This document shows, piece by piece, positions 34,707 through 43,489 of a stretch of 55,304 nt of DNA; position 1 is the first letter of the stretch, and every line of letters starts with the position of its first letter. The DNA is from an uncultured Neomegalonema sp. (GTDB lineage Bacteria; Pseudomonadota; Alphaproteobacteria; Rhodobacterales; Rhodobacteraceae), in contig CALKBI010000018.1 of the NCBI GenBank assembly GCA_937990185.1, positions 1 through 55,304 of the forward strand, in the 5' to 3' direction. Both the position numbers and the translations under genes were made by a program. The notes below the pieces were generated by a model. That model ran no database searches and had not been told where the DNA came from. It saw only the letters and a program-made list of their open reading frames with translations.

Positions 34707-35876
34707 GTGGCAACACCTCGACTTGCGCTGGATCATCTGCACAAAAATTATGGCACAGCGGCAGCCGTGGCAGACGTTTCTCTGTCTGTCTCAGCAGGTG
34801 AAGTTGTCTGTTTACTTGGCCCTTCAGGGTGCGGAAAATCAACAACTTTACGGATTGCAGCAGGCGTAGAACATCAAGACCGTGGCAGCGTCTCCATAGA
34901 CGGACAAACGGTATCAGACGCAACATGCCATAACCCACCAGAGCGCCGCTCAGTGGGCCTGATGTTCCAAGACTTTGCCCTCTTCCCTCATCTGACCGTT
35001 GCAAAGAATGTCGCTTTTGGCCTCAGAAAGACTGACCGGTCTTCACGGACCCGCATTGCAATGGAATATCTTGATCGTGTGGGAATGAGTGGTCACGCCG
35101 CAAAGTTCCCTCACGAGCTTTCAGGCGGAGAGCAACAGCGCGTTGCCCTCGCCCGCGCATTAGCCCCGCGCCCTCGCGTTATGCTGATGGATGAGCCGTT
35201 CTCCGGTCTTGATAACCGTCTCCGCGATGATGTCCGAGATACAGCGCTTGCGGTCCTCAAAGACGAGGGCGCAGCCGTTCTTCTTGTGACGCATGATCCA
35301 GAAGAAGCGCTGCGTATGGCTGATCGCATCGCTTTGATGCGCGCTGGCAGGATCGTCCAAATCGGTGCGCCGTATCACATCTATAATAACCCTGTAGACC
35401 GCACGACAGCGGCTTTCTTTAGTGACCTCAACGTGATTCACGGCGAAGTTAGCTCACGGCAGACGGACACACCCTTCGGCTTGTTCCTAACCCCCGGATT
35501 GGTAGACGGTGCAGATGTTGAGATTATCGTCAGGCCACAGCACCTAAAAATCGAACTTGATGAAGGCGATCCGCCAAAACCGAACATCAAAACCGGCGTT
35601 CCAGCCCCCGGCACGGTTACGAGGTCACGATTTATGGGACCGGGGAGCCTGATCGAAGTGCGGATGGATCACGATAATTCGCTCCTACGCGCAACATTAC
35701 CGGGAGTTTTTACGCCTGATTCGGGTACGCGGGTTTGGCTCTCACTACGCCGCGAATCGTGCTTTTTGTTCCCTTGCGCGAACCAATCAAAGGTCGCCTC
35801 ACCCTTCGAGCCGCAAGTTATTAAGGTCGAGAAGTCAAATTCGGACGCAGAACAGTCCAGCACCCACGTCACTTAA
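34707..35876 (+). CDS. ABC transporter ATP-binding protein (FbpC/PotA type)
   Basis: This 389-residue ATPase has Walker A (GPSGCGKST), the signature (LSGGEQQR), Walker B (VMLMDEPF) and the H-loop (LLVTHDPEEA), followed by a C-terminal TOBE-like region from about residue 270. It fits ferric iron or spermidine importers. No permease or binding protein is adjacent, so the substrate cannot be read from context. The GTG start at 34707 follows AAGG. Confidence 0.87.
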   Translation: MATPRLALDHLHKNYGTAAAVADVSLSVSAGEVVCLLGPSGCGKSTTLRIAAGVEHQDRGSVSIDGQTVSDATCHNPPERRSVGLMFQDFALFPHLTVAKNVAFGLRKTDRSSRTRIAMEYLDRVGMSGHAAKFPHELSGGEQQRVALARALAPRPRVMLMDEPFSGLDNRLRDDVRDTALAVLKDEGAAVLLVTHDPEEALRMADRIALMRAGRIVQIGAPYHIYNNPVDRTTAAFFSDLNVIHGEVSSRQTDTPFGLFLTPGLVDGADVEIIVRPQHLKIELDEGDPPKPNIKTGVPAPGTVTRSRFMGPGSLIEVRMDHDNSLLRATLPGVFTPDSGTRVWLSLRRESCFLFPCANQSKVASPFEPQVIKVEKSNSDAEQSSTHVT

Positions 35877-36005
35877 CCACGCAAAGACGTTAATTTACCG
35901 CGATTTCCCTTTCGCACTGCCGCCTCTTTTCCTATGTATCAATAGACAGCGGCGATGCGGGCAATAGTTAACGCACAACGCGAATATGATTTGAAGGAGA
36001 ACGAG

Positions 36006-36242
36006 ATGGGCGGAATCAGCATTTGGCAGCTTGCCATTGTGGGAATTCTCGTGGTGCTCTTGTTCGGGCGCGGTAAGATTTCTGAACTGATGGGCGATGT
36101 TGCAAAAGGCATCAAAAGCTTCAAAAAAGGCATGAAGGACGATGAAGTCGTCACCGCCGAAGCACCAGCAGATGGCAACATTGACGGCCCAAAAGCTGAG
36201 CCAATCGATGTGACCCCGAAAAAAGAGGGCGAAAGCGCTTAA
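36006..36242 (+). CDS. tatA: Sec-independent translocase subunit TatA
   Basis: This 78-residue protein has the short N-terminal membrane helix, hinge and amphipathic helix of TatA ([38 protein letters not shown]). The ATG at 36006 has AAGGAGAACGAG upstream. It forms the pore component for folded twin-arginine substrates, of which this window encodes at least two (the YHS protein and the TRAP binding protein). Confidence 0.94.
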   Translation: MGGISIWQLAIVGILVVLLFGRGKISELMGDVAKGIKSFKKGMKDDEVVTAEAPADGNIDGPKAEPIDVTPKKEGESA

Positions 36243-36272
36243 GCGCTCCGCATCCAGAACAGGGAAACCTCG

Positions 36273-36713
36273 ATGTTCGGCAATTTCAGTATGCCAGAAC
36301 TGCTTATCGTCGGCGCACTTGCGTTGATCGTGATTGGACCAAAAGACTTGCCGCGCATGATGCGCTCTGTCGGCAAGTTTGTGGGACAAGCGCGCGGTAT
36401 GGCCAGACAGTTCCAACGCTCGATGGACGACGCGGCCCGCGAGGTAGACTTGTCAGAGTTCAAAGAAGCGCGCGCGCTGATGGACAAAAAAGCTGGCACA
36501 AAAGGCATTTCAGACACGTTGAACAAGACCATCGGTTTGAATGACGACGACGAAGAGCCACCTATAAAACCGGCGATGAGCGCGTCTGAAATGGCTGAAG
36601 CGTCGAAGAACTTTTCCGATGAGCCAAAGGCGGACCCGCCTGAGCCATCTCCCGCTCCTGAATCAGAAATCGAAACCGCAGATTCAGAACCGGCAAAAGT
36701 AAGTCAGGGCTAA
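36273..36713 (+). CDS. tatB: Sec-independent translocase subunit TatB
   Basis: This 146-residue protein begins MFGNFSMPELLIVGALALIVIGPKDLPRMMRSVGKFVGQ, the TatB pattern with a conserved glutamate in the helix and GPKDLP hinge. The long acidic, proline-rich tail (residues 90-146) is typical of alphaproteobacterial TatB. It passes signal peptides from TatC to TatA. tatC follows after 6 nt. Confidence 0.94.
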   Translation: MFGNFSMPELLIVGALALIVIGPKDLPRMMRSVGKFVGQARGMARQFQRSMDDAAREVDLSEFKEARALMDKKAGTKGISDTLNKTIGLNDDDEEPPIKPAMSASEMAEASKNFSDEPKADPPEPSPAPESEIETADSEPAKVSQG

Positions 36714-36719
36714 TTGAGA

Positions 36720-37520
36720 ATGAGCGCAGACGATATCGAAGCCTCAAAAGCCCCGTTAATTGAGCATCTTGCTGAATTACGCACACGGCTGATGCGTTCA
36801 ATCATCGCCTTATCGGTTGGCTTGATCTTCTGTCTCTATTTTCAGGACGAAGTGGTCGCATTCTTATCCCAGCCCCTATTATCAATCCGGCCTGATGCCG
36901 AATTATTGGTTCTCTCGCCACAGGAATACTTTTTCACTGTTATAAACATCGGATTATGGGGTGGGTTTTTCCTCGCCTTTCCTTACATCGCGTCACAAAT
37001 CTGGGGCTTTATAGCACCCGGCCTTTATTCTAACGAAAAGGGAGCGTTTCTCCCATTTCTCATTGCCACGCCGTTTCTTTTCGTGCTCGGCGCTTCTCTG
37101 GCGTACTTCGTCGTCATTCCCCTCGCTCTCGACTGGTTGATCGGTTTTGCTGAAGGCTCAGAAGACATCAAGGTGTCCAGCACTTACTCGGTGAAACAGT
37201 TTCTCGGGTTTACAAAAACGCTGCTATTCGGATTTGGCGTCTGTTTCCAACTCCCGGTAATTTTGTCGCTACTCGGTCGGGTTGGGATCATCACGTCAGA
37301 ACAGCTATCAAGCTCACGTAAATACGCCATTGTGGGAATTGCGTTCGCCGCGATGCTACTGACCCCGCCTGACCCAATCAGCCAACTGGCGCTGGGCATC
37401 CCGACATATCTGCTCTACGAAGTATCAATCCACATTGTTCGTATGTTCGAAAAGAAAGAACAACAGCGCCGTAAAGACCTGGGCTTAGACGATGATGATG
37501 AAGACGAGGATGACCTGTGA
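36720..37520 (+). CDS. tatC: Sec-independent translocase subunit TatC
   Basis: This 266-residue protein has six membrane helices and the signature LIEHLAELRTRLMRSI with the signal-binding glutamate. FPYIASQIWGFIAPGLYSNEKGA and the PPDPISQLALGIPTYLLYE block complete the match. The ATG at 36720 is preferred to TTG at 36714. A very acidic C-terminus (DDDDEDEDD) ends it. The stop overlaps the start of the DUF815 ATPase gene. Confidence 0.95.
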   Translation: MSADDIEASKAPLIEHLAELRTRLMRSIIALSVGLIFCLYFQDEVVAFLSQPLLSIRPDAELLVLSPQEYFFTVINIGLWGGFFLAFPYIASQIWGFIAPGLYSNEKGAFLPFLIATPFLFVLGASLAYFVVIPLALDWLIGFAEGSEDIKVSSTYSVKQFLGFTKTLLFGFGVCFQLPVILSLLGRVGIITSEQLSSSRKYAIVGIAFAAMLLTPPDPISQLALGIPTYLLYEVSIHIVRMFEKKEQQRRKDLGLDDDDEDEDDL

Positions 37521-38371
37521 TTGACAACCCTATGGAGCGCATTGCTGATGCGCTTGAACGGATCAGTCCACCGCCTGCGCCTCCGCCCAATTTCGATACT
37601 GCTGATACATTCGTATGGCATCCCGGCGCTCAAACCGCGCAAGACGAGCTAACCCCTATCTCTAAAGTCAATCGTGTTGAGATTGATTTGCTTCACGGCA
37701 TTGATCGCGCGCTCACAACATTACTGGAAAACACACAGCGCTTTGCGGAAGGGTTTGCCGCAAATAATGCGCTGCTCTGGGGATCGCGCGGCATGGGCAA
37801 ATCTTCGCTCGTCAAAGCGGTCCACGCAAAAATCAACGAGGGATCAAACCGCTTATTGCTTGTCGAAATTTTGCGCGATGACATTCCGACGATGGGACGA
37901 ATGCTCAAGATCGTACGGGAAAACCCTGATCACCGTTTCCTGCTATTCTGCGACGACCTGAGCTTCGACAAAGACGACGCGCATTACAAATCGCTCAAGG
38001 CCGCACTGGATGGTGGTGTTGAGGGGCGACCGGAAAACGCCCTCTTCTATGCGACGTCCAATCGCAGGCATCTCATGCCTCGCGATATGATCGAGAATGA
38101 ACGCCAGACCGCAATAAACCCGAGCGAATCTACCGAAGAGAAAGTTTCTTTGTCTGATCGTTTCGGGCTTTGGCTTGGGTTCCATGCCTGCGATCAAACG
38201 CAATACCTCGAAATGATCCGCGGATATTGCGACCATTATGGAATCGAAATCTCTGACGATGATTTACGCGCTGAAGCGATAGAATGGCGGCAAACCCGTG
38301 GGTCTGTCTCCGGGCGTGTCGCTTGGCAGTTCGTGCAAGACTTAGCCGGACGCAAAGGCATAAAGATTTAG
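37517..38371 (+). CDS. DUF815 family AAA+ ATPase
   Basis: This 284-residue P-loop protein has Walker A in LLWGSRGMGKSSLVKA, Walker B in FLLFCDDLSFD and sensor-like FYATSNRRHLMPRD. It matches the DUF815 family, whose function is unknown. The GTG start overlaps the tatC stop as GTGA. In Rhodobacterales it commonly follows tatC, so a role connected to export or membrane quality control is possible but unproven. Confidence 0.88.
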   Translation: MIDNPMERIADALERISPPPAPPPNFDTADTFVWHPGAQTAQDELTPISKVNRVEIDLLHGIDRALTTLLENTQRFAEGFAANNALLWGSRGMGKSSLVKAVHAKINEGSNRLLLVEILRDDIPTMGRMLKIVRENPDHRFLLFCDDLSFDKDDAHYKSLKAALDGGVEGRPENALFYATSNRRHLMPRDMIENERQTAINPSESTEEKVSLSDRFGLWLGFHACDQTQYLEMIRGYCDHYGIEISDDDLRAEAIEWRQTRGSVSGRVAWQFVQDLAGRKGIKI

Positions 38372-38418
38372 TTCAGCGCATGAAACGCTGTACTTCATCC
38401 GCTGCAAGGCAAGCAATC

Positions 38419-41166
38419 TTAGTAGATGCCGCCTTGCTGCAAATCCTGTGATGAATTTCCAACCACAGCCGGTTGCTGAGGCGTGGTCACAACCGGCGTC
38501 GTTGGAAATTGCTGATTTTGCGTCGGCACAAACCCACCTGCGGGTGGTTGCACCCTAATTGCGGGATCTTCAGCTAAAATCATTTGCCCCGTAATTGGGT
38601 CAAACTGAATAAGCGGCGATGAAGGATCAACAGGCTGTTGTTGTAACGGTTGCTGAGGCTGCTGCTGTTGAAAAACCTGCTGCCCTTGTTGACCTTGCTG
38701 CGGATCATATTGACCTTGAGGCACATAGAGGGGTTGATTGTCCTGAATACCGTAAAGCCCGCCAACACCGAAATCAGTGCTATTATAATCTATAGGAGCC
38801 GTACCCGCGCGGAACGCTTCATAGATGATATTAGGTCCGAACACTTCATTAGAAACACGCTCGCCCGTGTTCCGGTCAATCTTTACAAGCTCAACACCCT
38901 CAGGCGGCTCAAAGCGTTCAGGGATGCGATCTGCCATTGCATTACGCATAAAGCGATCAAACACGGGTCCACAAAGCGCACCGCCCGATGCCTTTTCACC
39001 AAGCGATTTCGGATTGTCATATCCAATGTAACACCCGAAGACCAAGTTAGGCGTGAAGCCGACAAACCAAGCGTCACGCGCATCATTCGTCGTTCCAGTC
39101 TTGCCGCCGACAGGGAACCCGAGCAATTGTAAGCGGGTCGCCGTACCACGCAGGACAACCCCCTCCATCAAAGAAACGGTTTGATACGCGGCAATCGGGT
39201 CCATGACCTGCTCGCGCTCCGCAGGAGCATTCTCGACAATCCAATCAGCTTCCATCGGGAAAGGATTGCCGTCCCGGTCACGAATGGATTCAACAAAGCT
39301 CGGGACAACTTTCTTACCGCCATTCACGAACATCGCATAAGCAGCCGCCATGCGCGCAAGGGTCGTTTCACCTGCTCCCAGCGAATACGATAGAAACGTC
39401 GGCATATCATCGTAGACACCGAATTTACGCGCAGTCTCCCGAACCCTATCCATACCAATGCTCTGCGCGAGGCGGATCGTGATTAGGTTAATCGAGCGCT
39501 CCAACCCGATACGCATTGGGATCGGTCCGTAAAACTCACCCTCAGTATAGTTCTTTGGACGCCATAATTCTTGGTTATCACCTTGATAAACGGTAATCGG
39601 AGCATCAAGCACAACAGTCGCAGGCGTGAAGCCATTTTCAAACGCAGTTCCATAGATAAACGGCTTAAAAGCCGAACCGGGCTGACGGTAAGCCTGAGTT
39701 ACACGATTGAAAACGCTTTCTTGGGCACTGAAACCACCCTGCATCGCAAGGACACGGCCAGTATCAGGCTCCATCGCAATAACAGCGCCGTTCGCTTCAG
39801 GTAACTGGCGCAGCCCATACTCAACCGGCGCATCTTCTTTAGCGTCTTTGTCGGGATCAAGCGCTGTGACGTAAATAACATCGCCCCGAGCAAAGACTTG
39901 GGCCATCTTCGTGATTTTAGGACCAAGACCATTTGGAGCGCGGCGGCGCGCCCATTCAACGTTCTTTTTCGTGATGGTTACGGTTTTGTCGTCTTCACCA
40001 GCGATTCCGATTGTCGCCTCATCCTCAGTCATTTTGAGGACCACACCAATCATCCAAGAACCAACATCTCGGGGAAGGCCTAAGCCAGCAACACGCTCTT
40101 GCCATTTCTCATCAGGGATAACCGTATCAAGCGGCCCTCTATACCCGTTACGACGTTCGTAACGGGAAAGCCCTTCGCGCAACGCATCCGATGCATATTC
40201 TTGAATTTCATTGTCGAGTGTCGTTCTGATTTGCAATCCGCCCCCGTAGAGACGGCGATCCGCAAACACTTCGGGTTTATCTTCACCATTCGCCTCGGCT
40301 TGTGCCTTAAGCGCAGCGAGCATCTGGCCACGGACCTCTTCCACCATATAAGCGGCGGCCCAGTCATAGGTGTCTTCTATCCGCTCTTGCTTGGTTTGCC
40401 GAGTGACGAGTGGCTTTTTCATCGCCTCTTCACCCACGGGTGCATCGAGATGGCCATTATCCACCATCTCGGTCAGCACATAATTCCGGCGAGCAACTGC
40501 CGCTTCTTTATTACGGATTGGGTGCAGTGCGGACGGTGCTTTCGGCAAAGCAGCAAGGTATGCAGCCTCTTCAGGCTCAAGATAGATTAGTTCCTTGCCG
40601 AAATAGTTCTGAGCAGCGGCAACCACACCATAGCTTCGTGCGCCAAGGTAAATTTGATTCAGGTAGATTTCGAGTATCTGATCTTTGCTCAATGCATCTT
40701 CGATGCGAACCGCCAGAATACCTTCTTTGATTTTACGAGTGATACTCCGCTCGTTCGTAAGAATCATGTTCTTCACGACTTGCTGAGTGATCGTCGATGC
40801 TCCGCTTAAACGGCCACCTTTGCGCAAGCTGTCAAGGTTACGGACCATCGCTTTTGCGATACCCACCGGATCAATCCCCCGATGGTCGTAAAAATTCTTA
40901 TCCTCAGCGCTGATAAAAGCATCTTTAACGAGCTTTGGAACATTGGCGATTTCGACAACGGCTCGTTGCTCTTTGGCGAAGCGGGCAACCGTATTCCCGT
41001 CATCGTCCATAACAACCGACGTTTCAGGAGGTGTGTAGTCTTCGAGATCCGCGAACTCAGTAGGTAGGTCCTGTCCGTGCCACCAGATAGCACCAACGGC
41101 AACAATGACACCCGCAACGAAGAGCATTGCTAGTGTGCTAAATATGTATCCAAAAAAACGGACCAT
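38419..41166 (-). CDS. mrcA: Penicillin-binding protein 1A (bifunctional)
   Basis: This 915-residue protein has an N-terminal membrane anchor and then a glycosyltransferase GT51 domain (AFISAEDKNFYDHRGIDPVG, GASTITQQVVKNM, KIKEGILAVRIE). An OB-like insertion follows, then a transpeptidase with SxxK (PGSAFKPF), the SLGAGE motif region and KTGTTND. It polymerises and crosslinks peptidoglycan. The C-terminal about 100 residues are highly glutamine-rich (QQGQQGQQVFQQQQPQQPLQQQ), a low-complexity tail with no known function. It lies next to the amidase gene on the same strand, the usual order in this group. Confidence 0.93.
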   Translation of the reverse strand: MVRFFGYIFSTLAMLFVAGVIVAVGAIWWHGQDLPTEFADLEDYTPPETSVVMDDDGNTVARFAKEQRAVVEIANVPKLVKDAFISAEDKNFYDHRGIDPVGIAKAMVRNLDSLRKGGRLSGASTITQQVVKNMILTNERSITRKIKEGILAVRIEDALSKDQILEIYLNQIYLGARSYGVVAAAQNYFGKELIYLEPEEAAYLAALPKAPSALHPIRNKEAAVARRNYVLTEMVDNGHLDAPVGEEAMKKPLVTRQTKQERIEDTYDWAAAYMVEEVRGQMLAALKAQAEANGEDKPEVFADRRLYGGGLQIRTTLDNEIQEYASDALREGLSRYERRNGYRGPLDTVIPDEKWQERVAGLGLPRDVGSWMIGVVLKMTEDEATIGIAGEDDKTVTITKKNVEWARRRAPNGLGPKITKMAQVFARGDVIYVTALDPDKDAKEDAPVEYGLRQLPEANGAVIAMEPDTGRVLAMQGGFSAQESVFNRVTQAYRQPGSAFKPFIYGTAFENGFTPATVVLDAPITVYQGDNQELWRPKNYTEGEFYGPIPMRIGLERSINLITIRLAQSIGMDRVRETARKFGVYDDMPTFLSYSLGAGETTLARMAAAYAMFVNGGKKVVPSFVESIRDRDGNPFPMEADWIVENAPAEREQVMDPIAAYQTVSLMEGVVLRGTATRLQLLGFPVGGKTGTTNDARDAWFVGFTPNLVFGCYIGYDNPKSLGEKASGGALCGPVFDRFMRNAMADRIPERFEPPEGVELVKIDRNTGERVSNEVFGPNIIYEAFRAGTAPIDYNSTDFGVGGLYGIQDNQPLYVPQGQYDPQQGQQGQQVFQQQQPQQPLQQQPVDPSSPLIQFDPITGQMILAEDPAIRVQPPAGGFVPTQNQQFPTTPVVTTPQQPAVVGNSSQDLQQGGIY

Positions 41167-41292
41167 TCTAAACCTCTGGTTCCGGCTACAACGCTGCCGA
41201 CTTTTACAATTCCGAGCGTGATGCCAAGCATGGCGAAAGTAAGAGCATTAATGCTGCTTTCGTCGCACGTGTCGTTTGTGCATCACATATAG

Positions 41293-42861
41293 TTACCTTT
41301 TCGTTGCGAAATCCATCGTACTTGTCGCAGACCGAAACTTATCCACAGCCCTCTTTACTGCTTGAGCAGTCTTAAGCCGCCACACTTCAGATGTCAGGCG
41401 CTCACGATCAGTTTCATTGGATAGGAAACCAAGCTCCAACAACACAGACGGCATATCTGGAGCTTTGAGGACGTGAAAGCTATCCTTTCGAAGTGGTCGG
41501 CGTAATACCGGCGTTTCTTTAGCAACTTCGGCAACGACAAGCTCTGCAAACTTTACTGATCGAGCTTGTGTCTCGCGACGAGCCAAATCAACGAGCAATC
41601 GGGCAACATCTGCACGTTCGGCAGCCAAATCGACACCGGCGACCTTTTCGCCTTTTGCTGCAATTCTATCCAAGGCCTGAACTGATGCTTCTTCAGATAA
41701 CGTATAAGCCGTGGCCCCCTTCGCAAGAGGGTTGATACTCCAATCCGCATGGATCGAGATAAACAAATCAGCATTTTTATGACGTGCAAATTGTACCCGC
41801 TTCGGCAACTTGACGCTCGTATCTTCTTCACGGGTCATGAAAACCTCGTAATTCGGATCTGCTTCAAGCAGTGCTGAAAGAACGTTTGCAAATGCCAGAT
41901 TGATATTTTTTTCTGGAATCCCGTTTTCCGAGCCAGTTCCGGGGTCCCGACCGCCATGGCCCGGGTCAATCACGACGCGCGTTGGCGCGTGAGTAGGCTT
42001 TTTCGGTTCGGCTTTTTTAATATCGGGTTCGGCTTGAGGAAGAACCGCAATCTCTGGATTTTCCTCAACTTTCTCATCACCCGCCTTCTCAGGAGCCAGA
42101 TCCGGAATCTTTTTTGGGGCCAAGTCGGGTACGCTATCAATCTCCACTGCGACGACATCAATCGTTTCAATGATGTCATCCGGCTCAGCTTCATCTTCCT
42201 TATTAAAGATCGTAGAACTTAAAGCGTCCCCAAGCGCTTCAAACTGTGCCTTCAAAGGGTCAAAGCTGCGCGATTCAAACACAGATTTTGTTGCCGGAGT
42301 GACGGTCGGCGCAACCGGCAAATCAATGACAGGAAAACTATCAATGACTGGGAGGTTCGAAACCACTTCTTCAATCGAGGGTGCAGGAACCGCTTCTGGT
42401 GGCAGTGGCGGCAAAGGCGGGAATGTGGGGGTTCTAATCGATTGTTTAAAGGCAAGGTCGATCTCGTAGAGGAATACTTTCCCCGAACGGGATGGTTTAC
42501 GGCGTAATACACGGCTCGGCGCAGCAAGATTGAGTACCAAACGTGAAACACCCGGCTGGAAAAGACCAAAGCTGAACTTTTTAACCATCGAGTTATCGAC
42601 AGCGCCACTTGGGGTCGGAATTCGCCATTGCATCTCGGGGAGATCAATAACCAACCGTTCCGGATCGCTCATCGTGAAGAGATTAGGTTCTATCAAAGCC
42701 GTCGTTTCGAGAACGACTCGCGTAAAACCATCATGTGTTTGAACCTTCACTTTCTCCACAGCGGGCTGTGAAGCATGAACAGGCATAGCAAATAGAATCA
42801 ACGCTGCAATCAGCGATAGTGAAGCGCATAAAGCGAGTGAAAGCGGGGAGTAGCCACGCAT
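41293..42861 (-). CDS. amiC: N-acetylmuramoyl-L-alanine amidase with AMIN domain
   Basis: This 522-residue protein has a signal peptide and an N-terminal AMIN domain (residues about 35-135). A linker of about 150 residues is rich in acidic and proline residues. The Amidase_3 domain carries Zn ligands in VVIDPGHGGRDPG, IPEKNINLA and ISIHADWS, plus a catalytic glutamate in SVLLELGFLSN. It cleaves septal peptidoglycan. The linker is long compared with E. coli AmiC. The AMIN domain should place it at the septum. Confidence 0.92.
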   Translation of the reverse strand: MRGYSPLSLALCASLSLIAALILFAMPVHASQPAVEKVKVQTHDGFTRVVLETTALIEPNLFTMSDPERLVIDLPEMQWRIPTPSGAVDNSMVKKFSFGLFQPGVSRLVLNLAAPSRVLRRKPSRSGKVFLYEIDLAFKQSIRTPTFPPLPPLPPEAVPAPSIEEVVSNLPVIDSFPVIDLPVAPTVTPATKSVFESRSFDPLKAQFEALGDALSSTIFNKEDEAEPDDIIETIDVVAVEIDSVPDLAPKKIPDLAPEKAGDEKVEENPEIAVLPQAEPDIKKAEPKKPTHAPTRVVIDPGHGGRDPGTGSENGIPEKNINLAFANVLSALLEADPNYEVFMTREEDTSVKLPKRVQFARHKNADLFISIHADWSINPLAKGATAYTLSEEASVQALDRIAAKGEKVAGVDLAAERADVARLLVDLARRETQARSVKFAELVVAEVAKETPVLRRPLRKDSFHVLKAPDMPSVLLELGFLSNETDRERLTSEVWRLKTAQAVKRAVDKFRSATSTMDFATKR

Positions 42862-43489
42862 TTGCTCGATCCAATCCAGTAACGGCCCCTCTTTTTGGAG
42901 GCTGAAATTAACTTAGTAATAACATAAAGATTGCATTTGGAAAAAACCATTTGGCACACCCTCGCCAGAGGTTTATCGTGGAGTGATCAAAAGCTGATGC
43001 GCAGCTTACAGATGAATCCATCGAACCCGGCATGTTGTGGGTGAGATGCCGAAAGAAGAATGTTTTTCGTCAAGCAGGCCATGGGGCTGGGCAATGGCGA
43101 GGATGCTAGCGACAACTTTGCATCCGATTTTGTGGGCGTGAGACGCCGAATTTTACTGCGGATGCATCGGCATTCGAATCAAGAACCGGACGCAAAGCGT
43201 CCACCGACGTGTGCAAAAGCCCACGTTGACAGGCGAAACAAATGATCAACGACGCGACAGCATTGCAACCAATCCGCTCCTCCGCTCAGGCGCAGCTGCG
43301 AGAAAATGGTATTACAGCTCGACGTCATCGTGTGGAGACGCACGGCGCAGCGGTTATAGTCACCAGCGCGCGATCCTATTTTTTGAGAAAGGCGGAGGCG
43401 CACACGGCGTCACCGCGACCCGTAATTCATAGCAAAAAAATGAACAACGGGCCGCCCGGCGCAGGAGCGCCGTCCGAACTGATGATAGC
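42862..43489 (+). promoter_or_regulatory. Divergent amiC/rne region; long 5' leader of rne
   Basis: This 628-nt region holds the amiC promoter on the left and, most likely, the rne promoter and a long leader on the right. A hairpin GGACGC/GCGTCC (43188-43202) and GGCGC/GCGCC with loop AGGA (43458-43471) are visible. Two related segments (GTGGGTGAGATGCCGAA near 43037 and GTGGGCGTGAGACGCCGAA near 43132) are imperfect direct repeats. RNase E leaders in other bacteria mediate autoregulation by cleavage; that is inferred here. I see no coding sequence. Confidence 0.6.
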
